Assembly (NCBI RefSeq): GCF_042652085.1
Contig: NZ_JBHSJF010000002.1
Span: 124,001 to 188,000 of the forward strand
Source of the DNA: Flaviflagellibacter deserti
Lineage (GTDB): Bacteria > Pseudomonadota > Alphaproteobacteria > Rhizobiales > Methylopilaceae
Length of the DNA stretch: 64,000 bases
Reading direction: 5' to 3'
Under the pieces are notes generated by a model. It did no database searches. It was not told the DNA's origin and saw nothing but the letters and a program-made list of their open reading frames with translations. The position numbers and the translations under genes are program-made. This document shows, one piece after another, positions 42,023 through 51,298 of this stretch; positions within the stretch are counted from its first letter, which is position 1, and each line of letters begins with the position of its first letter.

Positions 42023-42321
42023 GCGATATCGACCAGAAGACGATGACTGAACTCGAAGCGGCGGCGTTCCGCCGGCTCGTCCGGCATCTGCGCGAGCGCG
42101 CCGACGTGCAGAACATCGACATGATGAACCTCGCCGGGTTCTGCCGGAACTGCCTGTCGAACTGGATGAAGGACGCCGCCGACGAAAAGGGCGTGCCGCT
42201 GACCAAGGACGAGAGCCGCGAGCTCGTCTACGGCATGACCTACGACGAGTGGAAGACGAAAAATCAGGCAGAGGCGACGCCGGACCAGCAGAAGGCGTTC
42301 GCGGAGCGCCAGGGCCACTGA
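42019..42321 (+). CDS. DUF1244 protein
   Basis: A 100-residue soluble protein of the DUF1244 family: FRRLVRHLRERADVQNIDMM, then AGFCRNCLSNWMKDAADEKG and YGMTYDEWK. The conserved FCRNC motif holds two cysteines. The structure is helical and the function is unknown. Its ATG overlaps the stop of the N-formylglutamate amidohydrolase gene, so the two are coupled. Confidence 0.93.
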   Translation: MSDIDQKTMTELEAAAFRRLVRHLRERADVQNIDMMNLAGFCRNCLSNWMKDAADEKGVPLTKDESRELVYGMTYDEWKTKNQAEATPDQQKAFAERQGH

Positions 42322-42446
42322 CCACCAATTAAGAGGGCGAACCCCCGCTTTCCACAGGGCTGGGTGCGGGCGTTCAGCTTTTCTTGACCCTGCCAGCCGG
42401 GTGGCCCAAACGAGGGCTCCTCTTTTGTACCCAGTAGGTATCCAGC

Positions 42447-42713
42447 ATGAGCATGGCCATGACCGAACCCTCCCCGACGGATGTCGCGAAGGACCAGCTT
42501 CTCTCGATCATCGAGCGCATCGAGCGTCTCGAAGAGGAGAAGAAGGGCATTTCCGACGACATCAAGGAGGTCTACGCCGAGGCCAAGGGCAATGGCTTCG
42601 ACACCAAGGTGCTGCGCAAGGTCATCTCGATCCGCAAGCAGGATTCCGCCGAGCGGCAGGAGCAGGACGCGATCCTGGAGCTTTACCTCAGCGCGCTTGG
42701 AATGCCGACCTGA
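42447..42713 (+). CDS. GapR-type nucleoid protein (DUF2312)
   Basis: An 88-residue protein of the DUF2312 (UPF0335) family. It has DVAKDQLLSIIERIERLEEE, then KKGISDDIKEVYAEAKGNGF and VLRKVISIRKQD. Caulobacter GapR, in this family, clamps overtwisted DNA ahead of replication and transcription and is essential there. The length is typical. The gene stands alone. The first Met at 42447 is taken as start; another lies at residue 3. Confidence 0.92.
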   Translation: MSMAMTEPSPTDVAKDQLLSIIERIERLEEEKKGISDDIKEVYAEAKGNGFDTKVLRKVISIRKQDSAERQEQDAILELYLSALGMPT

Positions 42714-42732
42714 CGCAGCGCGCCGGTTTGGA

Positions 42733-43494
42733 TCAGGCGGATGTTCCGCCGTCGATCTTCAGGTTTGCTCCAGTGACGTAGGAGGCTTCGGGGCTTGCGA
42801 GATAAGCGACAAGCCCCGCGACCTCATCATCGACGCCGTATCGCTTCAGCGCGATCATCTCCCGCATCCTGTCCCCGGTGGAGTCTTGCGGCTGGACCTG
42901 CCGCCGGGCCTGACGCAGGAGTTCGGTGTCGATGCGCCCGGGCTGGACATTGTTGATGGTGATGCCGCGCGGCCCGAGGTCGCGGGCGAGACCGCGTGTC
43001 AGGCTGGCGACCGCGCCCTTGGTCATCGCATAGACGCTCGCTCCGCTGGTGGGCATGAAGTCGCTGCTGATACTGCCGATATTGATGATCCTGCCCCCTT
43101 GGCCCATGTGCCGCAGGGCCTCCTGCGTGGCGACGAACAATCCCCGGATGTTCACCGCGATCATCTGATCGAGGTCCTTGAGCGCGTAGTCCTCGATCTT
43201 GCCGAGATAGGAGATGCCGGCATTGTTCACGAGGATGTCGATAGCGCCGAACTCCTCGACGGTCTTCGACACGGCTGCTTTCACATCGTTGACGTCCGCG
43301 CTGTCCGCCTGGATCGAGATCGCTCGACCGCCGTCGGCCTCGATCGTCCGGACCACGACATCCGCGGCCTGCTTTGAATCGGCATAGGTGAAGGCGACCG
43401 CCGCGCCTTCATGGCCGAACCGCCTGGAGATCGCTGCCCCTATCCCGCGAGACCCCCCGGTGACCAGGGCCACCTTGCCAACCAAACCTGCCAT
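42733..43494 (-). CDS. SDR-family oxidoreductase (FabG-like)
   Basis: A 253-residue NAD(P)-dependent short-chain dehydrogenase. The cofactor motif is VTGGSRGIGAAISRRF, and LVNNAGIS follows. The catalytic set is Asn, Ser (SISSDF region), Tyr and Lys in YAMTKGAV. The end has YLASPEASYVTGANLKIDGG. Start 43494 has GGAG upstream; an earlier in-frame ATG at 43530 is possible. The substrate is unknown. The LuxR-type gene is 120 nt upstream on the same strand and may regulate it. Confidence 0.92.
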   Translation of the reverse strand: MAGLVGKVALVTGGSRGIGAAISRRFGHEGAAVAFTYADSKQAADVVVRTIEADGGRAISIQADSADVNDVKAAVSKTVEEFGAIDILVNNAGISYLGKIEDYALKDLDQMIAVNIRGLFVATQEALRHMGQGGRIINIGSISSDFMPTSGASVYAMTKGAVASLTRGLARDLGPRGITINNVQPGRIDTELLRQARRQVQPQDSTGDRMREMIALKRYGVDDEVAGLVAYLASPEASYVTGANLKIDGGTSA

Positions 43495-43614
43495 CGTCCG
43501 TCTCCGCGCATTACCGGATGCGTTGGACATGGAGCGACGATGGCGATGGGGGATGTGCGTTTACGCTTGGCAGACATGAGAAAACCGATGGGTCGGAGCG
43601 CCGGCGCAGGGCTT

Positions 43615-44220
43615 CTAGACGATCAGGCGCTTGCGGATGGCCTGCGCCACCGCATGGACCCGGCTGGTCGAGCCAAGCTTGCGGGCGGCGGAAGCGATGT
43701 GGTGCTCAGCCGTCCGCTCGGAGATGCTGAGGATCTGTCCGATCTCCCAATTGGTTTTTCCACGGCTGCACCAGTAGAGGCACTCGCGTTCGCGCTTGGC
43801 CAGCGCCGGAGGATGGCTCGCCGCGTGATTTGAATCGAGCTCGGCGGGATCTGTGATGCCCACGATCGCGATCCCACCCGTGAAGCTGCCGACCTTGATG
43901 TCGCAATAACCTCGCGAGATGATCCCCGCCGGCGGGCCCACCGATCTCAGCACGCGGTAATGGGCGAGAAGCTCGCCGCCCGTCTTGATCGTCTGCTCGA
44001 TCCTGCTCTCCAGCTCCGGGCGATCCTCGGCGTGGACGCGGCTCAGGAATTCACCCGACGGTATCCCTTCGAGTGCCCGGTCCGGCTCGATCGAGAACAC
44101 GCTCGCCACCATGGGGGAGACGGTGACCAGATCGAGGCAGATGCTCCAGTCCCACGTCCCGAGGAAACGGGAGCCGGCCGCGATATAGGGTTGCAGGATG
44201 TCTGCCGTACTCTCTGTCAT
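43615..44220 (-). CDS. LuxR-family regulator with PAS-like sensor
   Basis: A 201-residue protein. The N-terminal 120 residues look like a PAS fold: GTWDWSICLDLVTVSPMVASVF, then FLSRVHAEDRPELESRIEQ. The C-terminal helix-turn-helix has LAKRERECLYWCSRGKTNWEIGQIL and SERTAEHHIASAARKLG. GGGGGAG precedes ATG 44220. No receiver domain is present, so it probably senses a ligand or redox state directly. The target may be the SDR gene downstream. Confidence 0.87.
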   Translation of the reverse strand: MTESTADILQPYIAAGSRFLGTWDWSICLDLVTVSPMVASVFSIEPDRALEGIPSGEFLSRVHAEDRPELESRIEQTIKTGGELLAHYRVLRSVGPPAGIISRGYCDIKVGSFTGGIAIVGITDPAELDSNHAASHPPALAKRERECLYWCSRGKTNWEIGQILSISERTAEHHIASAARKLGSTSRVHAVAQAIRKRLIV

Positions 44221-44462
44221 CGGCTCCCCCGCCGTCACGCCAATGTGAAGGCCTAGGGAACAGGGTTGTGCCCCGCAACTCGGGCAATCCCCGAACATCG
44301 GTTGTCATTTGGTCCTGCTAGGATGTCCGTTTTCCTGCAAATATCTGTATTTCTTATGTTTATCCCGTCGCCGATAGCCCCTTGTTGCAAGGCCGTGACA
44401 TTAGCTCGCGGATCGGAGTTTCCACAGCGGCGATCGGCCTGAAGTCGAGGCCTCGAAAGGGC

Positions 44463-44807
44463 CTACGGGTGAGCGCGCGGGAAACCGTGGCGTTCCGAGA
44501 GCGCGATCAGGATCGCGTCCTTGTCGGCGATCAGGGCGCGTCCCTCGAACGAGCCGGTCTGATGAGGCGGCTTCTCTCCCTCCGCCAGCATCAATAACGG
44601 AAGGGATTGATTGCCCTCGCCCGCCGCGCGGATCACTTCCATGCGCGGCCGCGGCCACGGAATCCGTTCGACGTCGAGATTGGTCGCGAGTTGCGGAAAC
44701 GATGCGAGCACGCCTTCGATCAGCGCGCAGTGCCAGCAAAAGAAGATCTGGCCGGGATAGGCGGGATCCTCGAAGCCGGGTCTCAGCAGGAAGAGCCTAT
44801 CTCTCAT
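44463..44807 (-). CDS. DUF3088 protein with CxxC motif
   Basis: A 114-residue protein of the DUF3088 family. It begins MRDRLFLLRPGFEDPAYPGQ, with FFCWHCALIEG giving a CxxC motif in a thioredoxin-like position, then PRPRMEVIRAAGEGNQSLPLL with a cis-Pro-like segment. A redox or GST-like fold is plausible. The function is unknown. The DUF882 gene ends 32 nt upstream on the same strand, so the two may share a transcript. Confidence 0.8.
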   Translation of the reverse strand: MRDRLFLLRPGFEDPAYPGQIFFCWHCALIEGVLASFPQLATNLDVERIPWPRPRMEVIRAAGEGNQSLPLLMLAEGEKPPHQTGSFEGRALIADKDAILIALSERHGFPRAHP

Positions 44808-44839
44808 GAGGTCCGTCTGCGATGGACCTCCAGAACCCG

Positions 44840-46441
44840 TCAACCGCGCGGCAGGAGCGTCGCGGTCTGCTGCGGTCCGAAGCTCTGGGTGCGGAGCAGG
44901 GCGACCGAGGAGCCCTTGAAGGCGCCGCTGTCGAGACCACCGGTCGGATTGGCGGTGAAGGTGACGGCGAGCACCTTGGTCGGCTGGGAGAGCATGCCGT
45001 TGACCTGGGCGAAGTCCGGATGGGCCATGGAGGCCTCGGGATCGCTCATGGTGCGATTGGGCGACAGGGCAACAGCCGGCACGTCCTTGTCGAGGACGTT
45101 GGGCGAGGAACGCAGCGCCGCGGTCTGAACAGGCTGCGGCTTCGGACGGCGCTGCGTCACGTCGCGCACGGCGGCGGCGAGGAGGCGGGCCGCTTCGGCG
45201 CCTGAGGTGGCGAGACCGCCGGCAGAGGCCGCGACGGGGGCCGGGCGCATGGCCGGCATCGGAACACCTGGGGCATTCGCGGCGGTCAACGCGGCAGGGG
45301 TCGTGCTCGACAGCGGACGCGGCATCGGCATGGCGACCTGGGCTGCCGGTGTCGGCGGGGCGGCGGACGGTTCGCTCTGCAGAGCGGCGAGTTCGTAGGC
45401 TGCGGAAGCGCGGCCGACGGCGGCCTGCGGGCCAGCCTGCCAGGCCATCTGCGGGCCGGCGGGGACTTCAGGCGCGGCATAGGCCATGGCCGGGCGGGCC
45501 GACGGCATCGGAACCGGCGCGATGGAAGCGATCGCGGCAACCGCCGTCGGGGCCGGGGCGGTTTCCGGCGCCGGTGGCGGAGCCTTGGCGACCGCAGTAG
45601 CCGGCGTCGTATCCGACACCGGAGCCGTGGTCTCCTCGTCGTCGTCCCCGCCGCCGATCATGCGCGAGAGGAAGCCGCCGCTCCTGGATGTGTTGGACGC
45701 GACCATGGTCGAGCTGGATGCCGGCATGCCCTTGACGGTCGCACCGTTGCGCTTCAGGTCGGCCAGAGCCAGCGCATAGTTCTTCAGCGGCTTGCCGTCG
45801 GCCGGCAGATGCACCGTGCGGCCATCCGGGAAGACCTTCGCGAGCTGATCGCGCGACATGCGCGGCCACATACGGACATTGCCGACGTCCAGATGGACGA
45901 AAGGAGTGCCGGAGCTCGGATAGAAGCCGACGCCGCCGCGCTGCAGGCGCAGACCGGCTTCGCGGATCTTGCTCATCGGCACGTCGGGGACATGGATGTC
46001 CATTGCGTGGCCGAGCGTGTGCTGGCTGAACTTCGCGACGCCGCTGGAGCGCGACCGCAGCATGGCGTTGGTCTCCGGCGAGCGGTAGGCGGAGATGATC
46101 TGGATCGGCTCCCTGGAGCCGGCATCCTTCTGCACTTCCCAGACGACGTCGAAGAGCCGCGGCTCCATCGTCGTTTCCTTCTGGTTTCGCCAGTCGCGCA
46201 GGAAATGGTTGAGCTGCTTCAGAGCGCTCTGATCGTAGCGGCCGTTCTTCTTGAAGGTGACGGTGATCCGTTCCTTCGAGTGCGTGTGATAGAAGCTGAG
46301 GGTACGGGTGTCGCCATTGGCGATGGCATTCTGGGTGCCGCTCGAGCCGACGACAAGAATACCAGCGGACAGCGCAACGATCGCGGAGGAGCGCGAGAGC
46401 TTCGTGACGAGGCGGCTTTTGCCTGCGGAGACTTTCGTCAC
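44840..46441 (-). CDS. DUF882 (M15-like) murein peptidase with long tail
   Basis: A 533-residue exported protein starting at a GTG. A signal or anchor segment (about 18-40) precedes the DUF882 domain: LSFYHTHSKERI, then IISAYRSPETNAMLRSRS, FSQHTLGHAMDIHVPD and PFVHLDVGNVRMWPRM. These carry the zinc ligands of M15-type peptidases such as E. coli MepK. The domain ends near residue 215. The remaining 300 residues are low-complexity Ala/Pro-rich and look disordered. A wall-remodelling role fits the L,D-transpeptidase gene upstream. Confidence 0.88.
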   Translation of the reverse strand: MTKVSAGKSRLVTKLSRSSAIVALSAGILVVGSSGTQNAIANGDTRTLSFYHTHSKERITVTFKKNGRYDQSALKQLNHFLRDWRNQKETTMEPRLFDVVWEVQKDAGSREPIQIISAYRSPETNAMLRSRSSGVAKFSQHTLGHAMDIHVPDVPMSKIREAGLRLQRGGVGFYPSSGTPFVHLDVGNVRMWPRMSRDQLAKVFPDGRTVHLPADGKPLKNYALALADLKRNGATVKGMPASSSTMVASNTSRSGGFLSRMIGGGDDDEETTAPVSDTTPATAVAKAPPPAPETAPAPTAVAAIASIAPVPMPSARPAMAYAAPEVPAGPQMAWQAGPQAAVGRASAAYELAALQSEPSAAPPTPAAQVAMPMPRPLSSTTPAALTAANAPGVPMPAMRPAPVAASAGGLATSGAEAARLLAAAVRDVTQRRPKPQPVQTAALRSSPNVLDKDVPAVALSPNRTMSDPEASMAHPDFAQVNGMLSQPTKVLAVTFTANPTGGLDSGAFKGSSVALLRTQSFGPQQTATLLPRG

Positions 46442-46658
46442 GCGTTATTTTCCCCACACCCAAACGCCCCGGTGAGGAGCGTGAACAACGATGTCGAGTG
46501 TTCCCCCGTTTGGTAAACGGCACCTTAAGTGCACGAAATACCAGGAACCTCTCTTTCAACTTGTTGCCGAACAAAATGGCAAAAAAGGAGCGAAAGGAAA
46601 AGAAAATTGGGGCGATGCAGCCGAGCCGCACCACCCCAGCGGTGGAAAACAGAGGAAA

Positions 46659-48494
46659 TTAGTTAGTCTTCGCAGAGGCTTGGATCTGACCTCCGAGACC
46701 GAGCGCGGCCCGCATCTTACGGTCATGTCCGTAGATGTCGTTGCGGGTGACCAGATTGCCATCCGGGCCGATGTCGGCGGTGAAGTAGGTCAGATGGACC
46801 GGAAGCTTATGGGCGAGGTCGATTCGACGCTCGGATCCGCCGATCAGCTTTTTCATGCGCGCCGCGTTCCAGTCGGTGCCTTCCAGCAGTACGTCGGCCA
46901 GGGCGAAGGGGTCCTGCACGCGGACGCAGCCGTGGCTGTAGGCGCGCACCGCATTGGCGAACAGGTTCCGGCTCGGCGTGTCGTGCAGATAGACCGCGTG
47001 CTGGTTGGGGAACATGAACTTGATGTGCCCGAGAGCGTTCCGCTCGCCCGGAGGCTGGCGGATGCGAATCCTCTTCATGTTGACCGAGTACCAGTCGACC
47101 ATCGTGGAATCGATCACGACCGGGCGCTTGCCCGAGACGTCGAGCACTTCCATGCCCTGACGGGCCAGATAGGTCGGATCGCGCTGGAGGTTCGGCAGCA
47201 TTTCCTTCGATGCGATGGAATACGGCACGTTCCAGGACGGATTGACGATGATGAATTCCATCTCGTCCGAGAAGACCGGCGTCTGGTTCTGCGGCTTGCC
47301 GACGACGACCCGGGTCTCGTGCGCGACCTGACCGTCGCGGACGATGCGGGCCATGTATTCGGGGATGTTGACCATGATGTGCGTCTGGCCCAGATCGCGC
47401 GGCAGCCAGCGCCAGCGTTCCATGTTGACCAGGATCGTCGAGGTCGGATCGGCCGGCGTGTCACGTCGGTTCAGGGCCTGGGTGCTGGCCTTGCCGACCG
47501 AACCGGTCGGCTTGAGGCCGTTCTTTCTTTGGAATGCCTTCACGGCTTCTACCAGCGCCGGATCGAAGACATTGTCCATGCCCGCCGGCAGACCGAGGCG
47601 GGTGCGGAGCAGCGGAACGCGATCGTCCACCATGCCGGGCTTCAGGACGGCACCGCCGGGAACTTCCGGCGGAGGCGCGGCCGACGGTTCGACAGCCTTG
47701 GCGCGAAGCTCGGCGAGCTTGGTCTTGAGCGCCTTGAAGCCGGCGTGAGGCGGGTTGTAGCTCTCCAGCCAGTCGGCGGCGCCATCGTTCGCCGCAAGCG
47801 TATTCAGCACGCTGGCCGGCGTCGGCCGCTGCGGCTCGGCGGTGATCAGCGGGCTCAGCGATTTCGGGATGAGGCGTCCGCCCTGCGCCTGACGGGCATA
47901 GGCGACGGCCGCGTGCGAAAGCGTGATCTCGGCGGCGGCGAGCCGGGCCAGCGAGGTGTCGGTGGCATTGGCATCCGGCAGGACGAAGGCCGCGGCATCG
48001 AGGCCTTCCTCGTCGGCGCGGGCGATGCGGGCCATCACGGCCTTGGCCTTCTCCGAGAGATGGCCGTCGGCGATCCAGAGCGGAGCGTTGTTGCGCTGGG
48101 CGTAGAAGGCGACGACCTCCGGGTCTTCCTTCGCCTCGGCGAGTTTCTTGGCGATGACGCCCTCGATCGTCTCGACCGGAGCCGGGGGCTCGGCGGCGAC
48201 GACGGGAGCGGCGGGTTGTTGCGGCTCCTGTGCCTGCTCGACGGGAGCCACGGGAGGCGTGGCCGGCTCGGCGGGAGCCGTCGACTGCAAAGCCGGCTGA
48301 GATTGCTGGGTCTCATCCGCCGGTCGATTGGCTACGGCGGGCGGCGGGGAGGTAGGCGAGGCCTCCGGGCTTGGAGTGGATGCTGCCGCCTCGGCACCCG
48401 GCGTCGCCGGGGCGATGGGAGCGGTTTCTTGCGCCAGGGCCGTGGTGGCAAGCAGCACCGCGGCCAAGAAGCCGATCCCAGAAGACGCGCGCAT
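46659..48494 (-). CDS. L,D-transpeptidase (YcbB/LdtD-like)
   Basis: A 611-residue periplasmic enzyme that makes 3-3 peptidoglycan cross-links or attaches proteins to the wall. A signal peptide (about 1-20) is followed by a Pro/Ala/Gln-rich disordered stretch to about 130, a scaffold domain, a peptidoglycan-binding segment near 290-345, and the YkuD domain. The catalytic motif HDTPSRNLFANAVRAYSHGC has its Cys at 523. The overall layout equals the large YcbB type. The DUF882 gene follows downstream on the same strand. Confidence 0.92.
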   Translation of the reverse strand: MRASSGIGFLAAVLLATTALAQETAPIAPATPGAEAAASTPSPEASPTSPPPAVANRPADETQQSQPALQSTAPAEPATPPVAPVEQAQEPQQPAAPVVAAEPPAPVETIEGVIAKKLAEAKEDPEVVAFYAQRNNAPLWIADGHLSEKAKAVMARIARADEEGLDAAAFVLPDANATDTSLARLAAAEITLSHAAVAYARQAQGGRLIPKSLSPLITAEPQRPTPASVLNTLAANDGAADWLESYNPPHAGFKALKTKLAELRAKAVEPSAAPPPEVPGGAVLKPGMVDDRVPLLRTRLGLPAGMDNVFDPALVEAVKAFQRKNGLKPTGSVGKASTQALNRRDTPADPTSTILVNMERWRWLPRDLGQTHIMVNIPEYMARIVRDGQVAHETRVVVGKPQNQTPVFSDEMEFIIVNPSWNVPYSIASKEMLPNLQRDPTYLARQGMEVLDVSGKRPVVIDSTMVDWYSVNMKRIRIRQPPGERNALGHIKFMFPNQHAVYLHDTPSRNLFANAVRAYSHGCVRVQDPFALADVLLEGTDWNAARMKKLIGGSERRIDLAHKLPVHLTYFTADIGPDGNLVTRNDIYGHDRKMRAALGLGGQIQASAKTN

Positions 48495-48569
48495 GCAGGG
48501 TTCTCCGTTGCCCTCTCGGGACTTAATCTATGCCTGTTCCGCCCCGCATTGTGAATCCGAAAGCGGCTT

Positions 48570-50060
48570 TCACGCGGCGGCTTCAGGCGGTGTCGTGTCC
48601 GGTGCGCCACACGGCGTATCGGTAAGGTTGAGGTCGCTCAACTTGCGATAGAGCGTCGACCGGCCGATGCCGAGCCGGCGCGCGATCTCGGTCATCTGCC
48701 CCTCGTAGTGATTGAGTGCGTGCGAGATGACGTCGCGTTCAATCTCTTCCAAGGGCCTGACGTGGCCATCCGGCTTCGTCAAAGCGAGGCCACGCACGAT
48801 ATTTTTTGCAGGAACAGGCGGTTGCGCCGGTTTCTCGGGCTCCGGTACCGCCGGCATAGTCAATTCGGATGAGACGCCCAGCGCCGACGCGATCTGCGGG
48901 AATTCGGCGGTCGTCAGTTCGCTGTTCTCTGCCAGCACGACGGCGCGGAAGACCGCATTCTCGAGCTGGCGGACATTGCCCGGCCAGGGATAATTCTCCA
49001 GCAGCGCGAGGGCGGCGGGAGCGATCGAGCGCACCGGGCGGCCTTCCTCGGCGGCGAAGCGCGCGAGGAATAGACGGGCGAGCATGCGGATGTCGGAGGC
49101 GCGCTGGCGCAGCGGCGGGATGCCGACCGGGAAGACGCCGAGACGATAATAGAGGTCTTCGCGGAACGAACCCTGCTTCACCTTATCGATGAGGCTCTGG
49201 TTCGTCGCCGAGACGACGCGGATGTCGACGCGGACCGCTTTCTTGCCGCCGACAGGATCGACCTCGCCGTCCTGCAGGACGCGGAGCAGCTTGACCTGGG
49301 CTTCCGGCGGAAGATCGCCGACCTCGTCGAGGAACAGCGTGCCGCCATGCGCCTCGACGAATTTGCCGGCGTGCTTCTCCGTCGCTCCGGTGAAGGCGCC
49401 GCGTTCGTGGCCGAACAGGACGCTTTCGACCAGATTGGCGGGAATGGCGCCGCAATTGACGGCGACGAAGGGTTTGCCGGCGCGCTCGCTGGAGGCGTGG
49501 ATGGCGCGGGCGAAGACATCCTTGCCGGTGCCGGTCTCGCCTTCGAGCAAAACCGGGATGTTCGAGCTCGCGGCGCGGCGGCCGAGATGCAGCGCGGCCT
49601 GCATGGTCTCGCTGCGGGTCTGGATATCGTCGAACGAGAGGCGGTTCGACTGCCTTTTGCCGATGCGGCGGACCTCGCCTTCGAGTTCCCTGGCGCGGAG
49701 CGCATTCCGGACCGAGACCTGGAAACGCTCGGGGCCGACCGGCTTCACGACGAAATCGGCGGCTCCAGCGCGCATCGCGGAGATGATGGTGTCGATCGAG
49801 CCGTTCGCGGTCTGGACCACGACGGGGACGTCGATCCCGGCCTTCTTCAGCCGCTCCAGCACGGCGAAGCCGTCAAGGTCCGGCATGACGAGGTCGAGCA
49901 GCATCAGGTCGACGCCGCCGCGGTCAGGCTGGGACAGGAGTTCGACCGCCTGCTCGCCGCCGTCCATCACGATCGGCTCATAGCCGAACCGGCGCGCCAT
50001 CGCCTCCAGCAGTCTGCGCTGGACGGCGTCGTCGTCGACAATGAGAAGTGTGCCGCTCAT
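48570..50060 (-). CDS. Sigma-54-dependent response regulator (NtrC-type)
   Basis: A 496-residue activator. The receiver domain (1-120) has the phosphoacceptor Asp56 in LMLLDLVMPDLDGF. The AAA+ domain has Walker A GETGTGKDVFARAIH, the sigma-54 contact loop GAFTGA and FLDEVGDL. The C-terminal Fis-type helix-turn-helix is IARRLGIGRSTLYRKLSDL. No histidine-kinase gene is adjacent, so its sensor is elsewhere. The targets are unknown. Confidence 0.94.
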   Translation of the reverse strand: MSGTLLIVDDDAVQRRLLEAMARRFGYEPIVMDGGEQAVELLSQPDRGGVDLMLLDLVMPDLDGFAVLERLKKAGIDVPVVVQTANGSIDTIISAMRAGAADFVVKPVGPERFQVSVRNALRARELEGEVRRIGKRQSNRLSFDDIQTRSETMQAALHLGRRAASSNIPVLLEGETGTGKDVFARAIHASSERAGKPFVAVNCGAIPANLVESVLFGHERGAFTGATEKHAGKFVEAHGGTLFLDEVGDLPPEAQVKLLRVLQDGEVDPVGGKKAVRVDIRVVSATNQSLIDKVKQGSFREDLYYRLGVFPVGIPPLRQRASDIRMLARLFLARFAAEEGRPVRSIAPAALALLENYPWPGNVRQLENAVFRAVVLAENSELTTAEFPQIASALGVSSELTMPAVPEPEKPAQPPVPAKNIVRGLALTKPDGHVRPLEEIERDVISHALNHYEGQMTEIARRLGIGRSTLYRKLSDLNLTDTPCGAPDTTPPEAAA

Positions 50061-50152
50061 CGGCAGCGCGGGTCCGGATCGAGGGAATCGTGCCGCATCC
50101 TTGGCCCGAGACGGTAAACAGGTGCTTACCTTTCCCGGGCGGGCAATACTTG

Positions 50153-50764
50153 TCAGTAGGCGACCGTGATCTGCTCGTGGTGATGGCCCGGGTGCTCGGC
50201 TTCGTCAGCCATTGCAATGGCATAGTCGGCATAGGAGATGCGGCTGTCGCCGTTTGCATCCGCGAGAAGTCGGGTTGTGCCGAGCCGGTATTTGCCGGTG
50301 CGTTCGCCGGGTCCGATAAGGGCAGGCGGGGAGACGAACACCCAATCGACATCGCGGATCGGACGAAGCGCATCGACGAAGGTCACGCCCGGTATCGCAA
50401 TCGACAGCCATTCTTTCGGGAATTCCGGCGAATCGATCAGGCGAGAGCCGTCGGGCAGATAGAGGCTCGCGGCGCCGCCGACGACGAGAAAGCGGCTCAC
50501 ACCGGCATTCTTGAGTGCCGTCAGGTAGGACGGTGCGTCGATCGTTTCGAAATGCAGTGCCGAGATCACGAGGTCGTGGCCGCGCAGCGTGGATGCCAGC
50601 CAGCCGGCTTCAGCGACACTTCCCGAAATCAGCCTGGCGCCTGGTGGCAAGGGCTTGCCTTCGACATTCCGGGCAATGCCGGTGACCTGATGTCCGCGTT
50701 CCGCGAGTTCGCTCACGATGTGCGAACCGATATTGCCGGTTGCTCCTACGACAGCGATCTTCAT
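50153..50764 (-). CDS. NAD(P)-binding oxidoreductase-like protein
   Basis: A 203-residue atypical-SDR protein with the cofactor motif AVVGATGNIGSHIVSELAERG and VVGGAASLYLPDG, followed by the substrate-side segment DVDWVFVSPPALIGPGERTG. It resembles YwnB-type NmrA-like proteins often controlled by HxlR regulators. It is divergent from an HxlR gene across 108 nt that hold two dyads. It is probably repressed by that regulator and induced by electrophiles or quinones, as in other HxlR systems; this is inference. Confidence 0.88.
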   Translation of the reverse strand: MKIAVVGATGNIGSHIVSELAERGHQVTGIARNVEGKPLPPGARLISGSVAEAGWLASTLRGHDLVISALHFETIDAPSYLTALKNAGVSRFLVVGGAASLYLPDGSRLIDSPEFPKEWLSIAIPGVTFVDALRPIRDVDWVFVSPPALIGPGERTGKYRLGTTRLLADANGDSRISYADYAIAMADEAEHPGHHHEQITVAY

Positions 50765-50785
50765 TGTGGTCTCCTGGGGGCTCTA

Positions 50786-50823
50786 GGTATCTATTGGATA
50801 CCAAGTAGCCGTATGTTACTTGG
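50786..50823. promoter_or_regulatory. Double operator for the HxlR regulator
   Basis: Two adjacent dyads lie between the divergent genes: GGTATC-5-GATACC (50786-50802) and CCAAGTA-9-TACTTGG (50801-50823). HxlR/YodB proteins bind TACT/AGTA-type inverted sites, which the second dyad resembles. Their place between the two start codons suggests control of both genes. Confidence 0.6.
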
Positions 50824-50872
50824 CTGAGAAGACGGCACTTTCAGGTGACCAAGTCAGCTTCAGGAGACCGCT

Positions 50873-51238
50873 ATGCGGGGAAATGTGCTCGATCCGAATT
50901 GCCCGACGCGAAAGGTGCTCGACCGGGTGGCGGACAAATGGAGCGTGCTCGTTCTCATCCTCTTGGCCGACGGGCCGCTGCGCTTCAGCCAGCTAAAGCG
51001 ACAGATCGGCGGCATTTCGCAGAAGATGCTGACGCAGACGCTGCGCAAGCTGGAGCGGGACGGGCTGGTGAACCGCACCGTCACTCCGACCGTTCCTATC
51101 ACGGTCGAATATTCGATGACCCCGCTCGGCCGTTCGCTCGCCGGGGCGGTCGGCGCGATCCGGACCTGGGCCGAAACGAACTTCGATCACATCGTCACGG
51201 CGCAGCAGACATACGATACGTCCGCGCAGGCGGGTTGA
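50873..51238 (+). CDS. HxlR-family transcription regulator
   Basis: A 121-residue winged-helix protein. It has DPNCPTRKVLDRVADKWSVL with the conserved N-terminal Cys, then LLADGPLRFSQLKRQIGGIS, KMLTQTLRKLERDGL and YSMTPLGRSL. In family members that sense electrophiles, the N-terminal Cys is the sensor residue; here it is at position 10. It is divergent from the NAD(P)-binding protein gene and probably regulates it and itself. Confidence 0.92.
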   Translation: MRGNVLDPNCPTRKVLDRVADKWSVLVLILLADGPLRFSQLKRQIGGISQKMLTQTLRKLERDGLVNRTVTPTVPITVEYSMTPLGRSLAGAVGAIRTWAETNFDHIVTAQQTYDTSAQAG

Positions 51239-51298
51239 TCATGTCCCGTGAGCACGCGATATGGTTGGAGACGCTTCGTCCTTCGCGAGGATCCCACT

